Below are positions 23,301 through 26,300 of a DNA stretch of 64,000 nucleotides, in pieces. The notes beneath the pieces are model-generated. The model saw nothing but the letters and a program-made list of their open reading frames with translations. It did not search any database and was not told the DNA's origin. Made by a program: the position numbers and the translations under genes. The stretch is from Oikopleura dioica (taxonomy: Eukaryota; Chordata; Appendicularia; Copelata; Oikopleuridae): NCBI GenBank assembly GCA_907165135.1, contig OU015566.1, positions 14,120,157-14,184,156 on the forward strand, read 5' to 3'. Every line of letters begins with the position of its first letter. Positions within the stretch are counted from its first letter, which is position 1.

Positions 23301-26300
23301 ACTGAACCCCATTTGGAGTGATTATTTTCCATCCATCGGGCCACGACTTTTTGTCATCAAAATAGGCTTTACTTGCATAGATTTCCGAAATTATGAAGCA
23401 TTCCACATTAGGACTATCTTCAATGAGATTGATGATGTCTTTCATTCGGATTCTTCCTCCAAGGTTAGAGAGAATAGCTCTAAACTTCCTTGGCCCCTTA
23501 ATTTTGGAGTTATGCTCACTTACTACTTCTTTGTTACTTCTATTGGTTTTGTTAAGGCTAGTAGCCCTAATTACTGGAGGTTTAAGTTTATTTATTAGGT
23601 CATCGGGGATTCCGCAGTATTTTAAAAATTCCTTTGGGCCCATAATGTTATCATCAATTGCAAAATTTGGAGCAATTCCTTTTTTCATTAAAGATGTTAC
23701 CTTCTCAGTTCTCTTAGTCTCTCTCCAGTTTTTCTTTTCCTCTCTGTATTTTCTTCGCTGATTTAATTTTTCGTTGCTGTGATCAGAATGAGGCATTGGT
23801 GAAGTTATCGAGGGGTTGTCATCATCATCAGAAGAGGCAGGCGGGGTGCCTGCCTTAGTTGGATCGTTCAGAGTAAGTGGTTCCTCGCGATTTGTAATGC
23901 CTCTAGAATCACATGTTATAATATATCTCGGGTTCTCAAGCCATGCGTCGAAGCCCGCTCCCCTTACTTCTTTAAATAGTTTATTATTTACTTCATTTAG
24001 GAATGTTTTTAGAGTCGAATTATTATTTGATTCTCTATAAATTATATTTAGCGGAGTATCCCATTCGAAACCAAAATCAACCATGGCAGTATTTTTAATA
24101 AACTCTCTAATCATGCTCTTTCTCGCATTTACTTCCATGTCACTTACTCGGCAGACTACAGCGTAATGCGGTTTTCCATTCGCGAGAGGGGATCGGATTG
24201 CTGACTTGTCCCAAGCTTGGATGTGATATAATCTCAAATAGTTGGAAGTTGCGAGAACAGCCATCTGGAGTTTGATGAGACGAATGTATGATAGCCAGTT
24301 GAAGTTGCCGAAGTCATCGCTGCTCAGGCCTTTGATGCTGGTGATGAGATTGATGTGCATCTCATTCCTTGGACAAGGGATGTAAGCGATGATTGCTTTC
24401 CCCGAGCCGGTTAGAAACAGAGCACTTACATACTCCAGGTCATTCAACTTGACATTGCACATTCTTATTTCGGCCAGGAAGTCGATCCATCCTTGGTCGG
24501 TAACGTCGATTCCAAACTTTTCTTGTTCTTCACGGTTTCCCGCCACTTCCTCCAGGTATTTGGCAATATGAGAGATGTGTGAGACAATCCTCGCCACCCA
24601 GTGTCTCGTAGCCAAATTGGATTGGCCTTGAGACACCTGCGAGTGTCTGACTAAGTATCTCTGGATCTTATGGAATTGCTTGTCTCCTTCGTTATTCATT
24701 TCGGCAAGCATCTCCACCGATTGTATGCTAGCAGGTTTCGCTACCCGAATAAACTCTTTTGTACTCTCGTACAACGTGACTGTTTTGTCAAGTTCAGGTA
24801 ATAGTTCTATGGCCTCCAAGGGTTTAAGACGACCATTCTGACCCGGCAGGATTATCGCTCCTTTATTCAGCTTGTCGGCTCCTTTATATTGGAAGATCTT
24901 GGTCCTGCCTCTTTCTGGGTCTGCCTCATCGTACTCCGTCATCGAATCCTGTACGGTGTCTTGGTCGATACCCAGAATGCTGTCCTTGTAGATATCTTCG
25001 GGGTTTGATGCTTGCGAACTATTGTCTTCCATCCTTTGGCCTTCAATGGTTGAAACTCGGGAATCAATGGATTCTTCCGTAGCTTCTGATTCGGACATTT
25101 CCGATTCGGAGGTTTCCTCCTCTTCATTTAAGAGTTCCTTTTCTTTTGTTCCGATGAGCTTTTCATTTCGCCAGTCAGCAGAGTATTTTCACCGGCCATT
25201 TCGATGTCATGTCCGAAAGTTTCGTGGATTGAAAGTTCCATCATCTGCTTTTCGTTCTGGGAGTTAGATGGGTTTCGTTTGCGGCGCTTGTCATCTGGTA
25301 GAAGCCCCAAAATCGAGTCTTGAATTTGTGAGCGGCTTTCACCCATATCTCGAGCAAAAATGGAACCAATCTTGTGCGCTTTTCCATTTACCTCAATTCT
25401 GTCAATTGTATTTGGGTCTGTTTCGCAGCCTCCGAGCCTGGCTACTTTTGTCATCGTTGATTCTTGAGATCCGTAGGTAGCTGCCTGCTCCAAAGCTTTG
25501 TACACTCCATTCGAGTCGTGGACTCCAGAATGTTTGGAATACTTTTCTCGTTGAGCTTGGCTCAGATTCTCCCAAACCCAAGTTTTAATATCGCCGAGTT
25601 GGGATAAGATCCCGATGTTGAAAGCAGTTTGATTCACGTGTTGGCTTTTTTGCTGCTCCGCCAGGTTCGCAATTTCGACCTCGTGAACCTCCTGATTATT
25701 TTTCATATCTTGAACAGTTGTGTCCAGGTTGACGAAGCGCCTGCATTTCCCTATTGTCGTGTCAATTGCAGATTGAAATTTTGGCATTTCACATGCCACC
25801 GAAACTGCGTTTGTGACCATTTTAGCCTTCGCGAGCTTCTCCTTGTCACCACCGAAGCCTTCAAGCGCCGAAGCTGTCATCGACGGTCCACATCTGTCTG
25901 CGTGCTTATTCTGCTCCTTTATTAACTTTTGTATAAGCTTGTCTGTGGCAATAGAGTATAGTGGGTTCAAGGAGCACTGAAAACCAACAGCTTCAGCCGC
26001 CTCAGTCAGTGTTTGTAGCATTGGGTGAATGATGCCCTTTCCTATCACTCGTCTTTGCTCAGAGCTTATTGGGACGAATTGATAGGTGAAATTGGAGCCC
26101 ATTCGTTGCCTTTCCAAGCCGGCGTCTACTCTTCCGAATTTCATCTTCTTGATTGCGAAGTCAAAGATACGTTTAAACGGAATCACTCCAAGAACAGAAG
26201 AGTTCTGGTGAAATGTAAGCAGCTTTAGGTATTTGCCTCTCTGAAACTCCCAGCCGCGGCTGACAAGCTTCCTGACAACATCGTAGAAGTCTCCGGAGTG

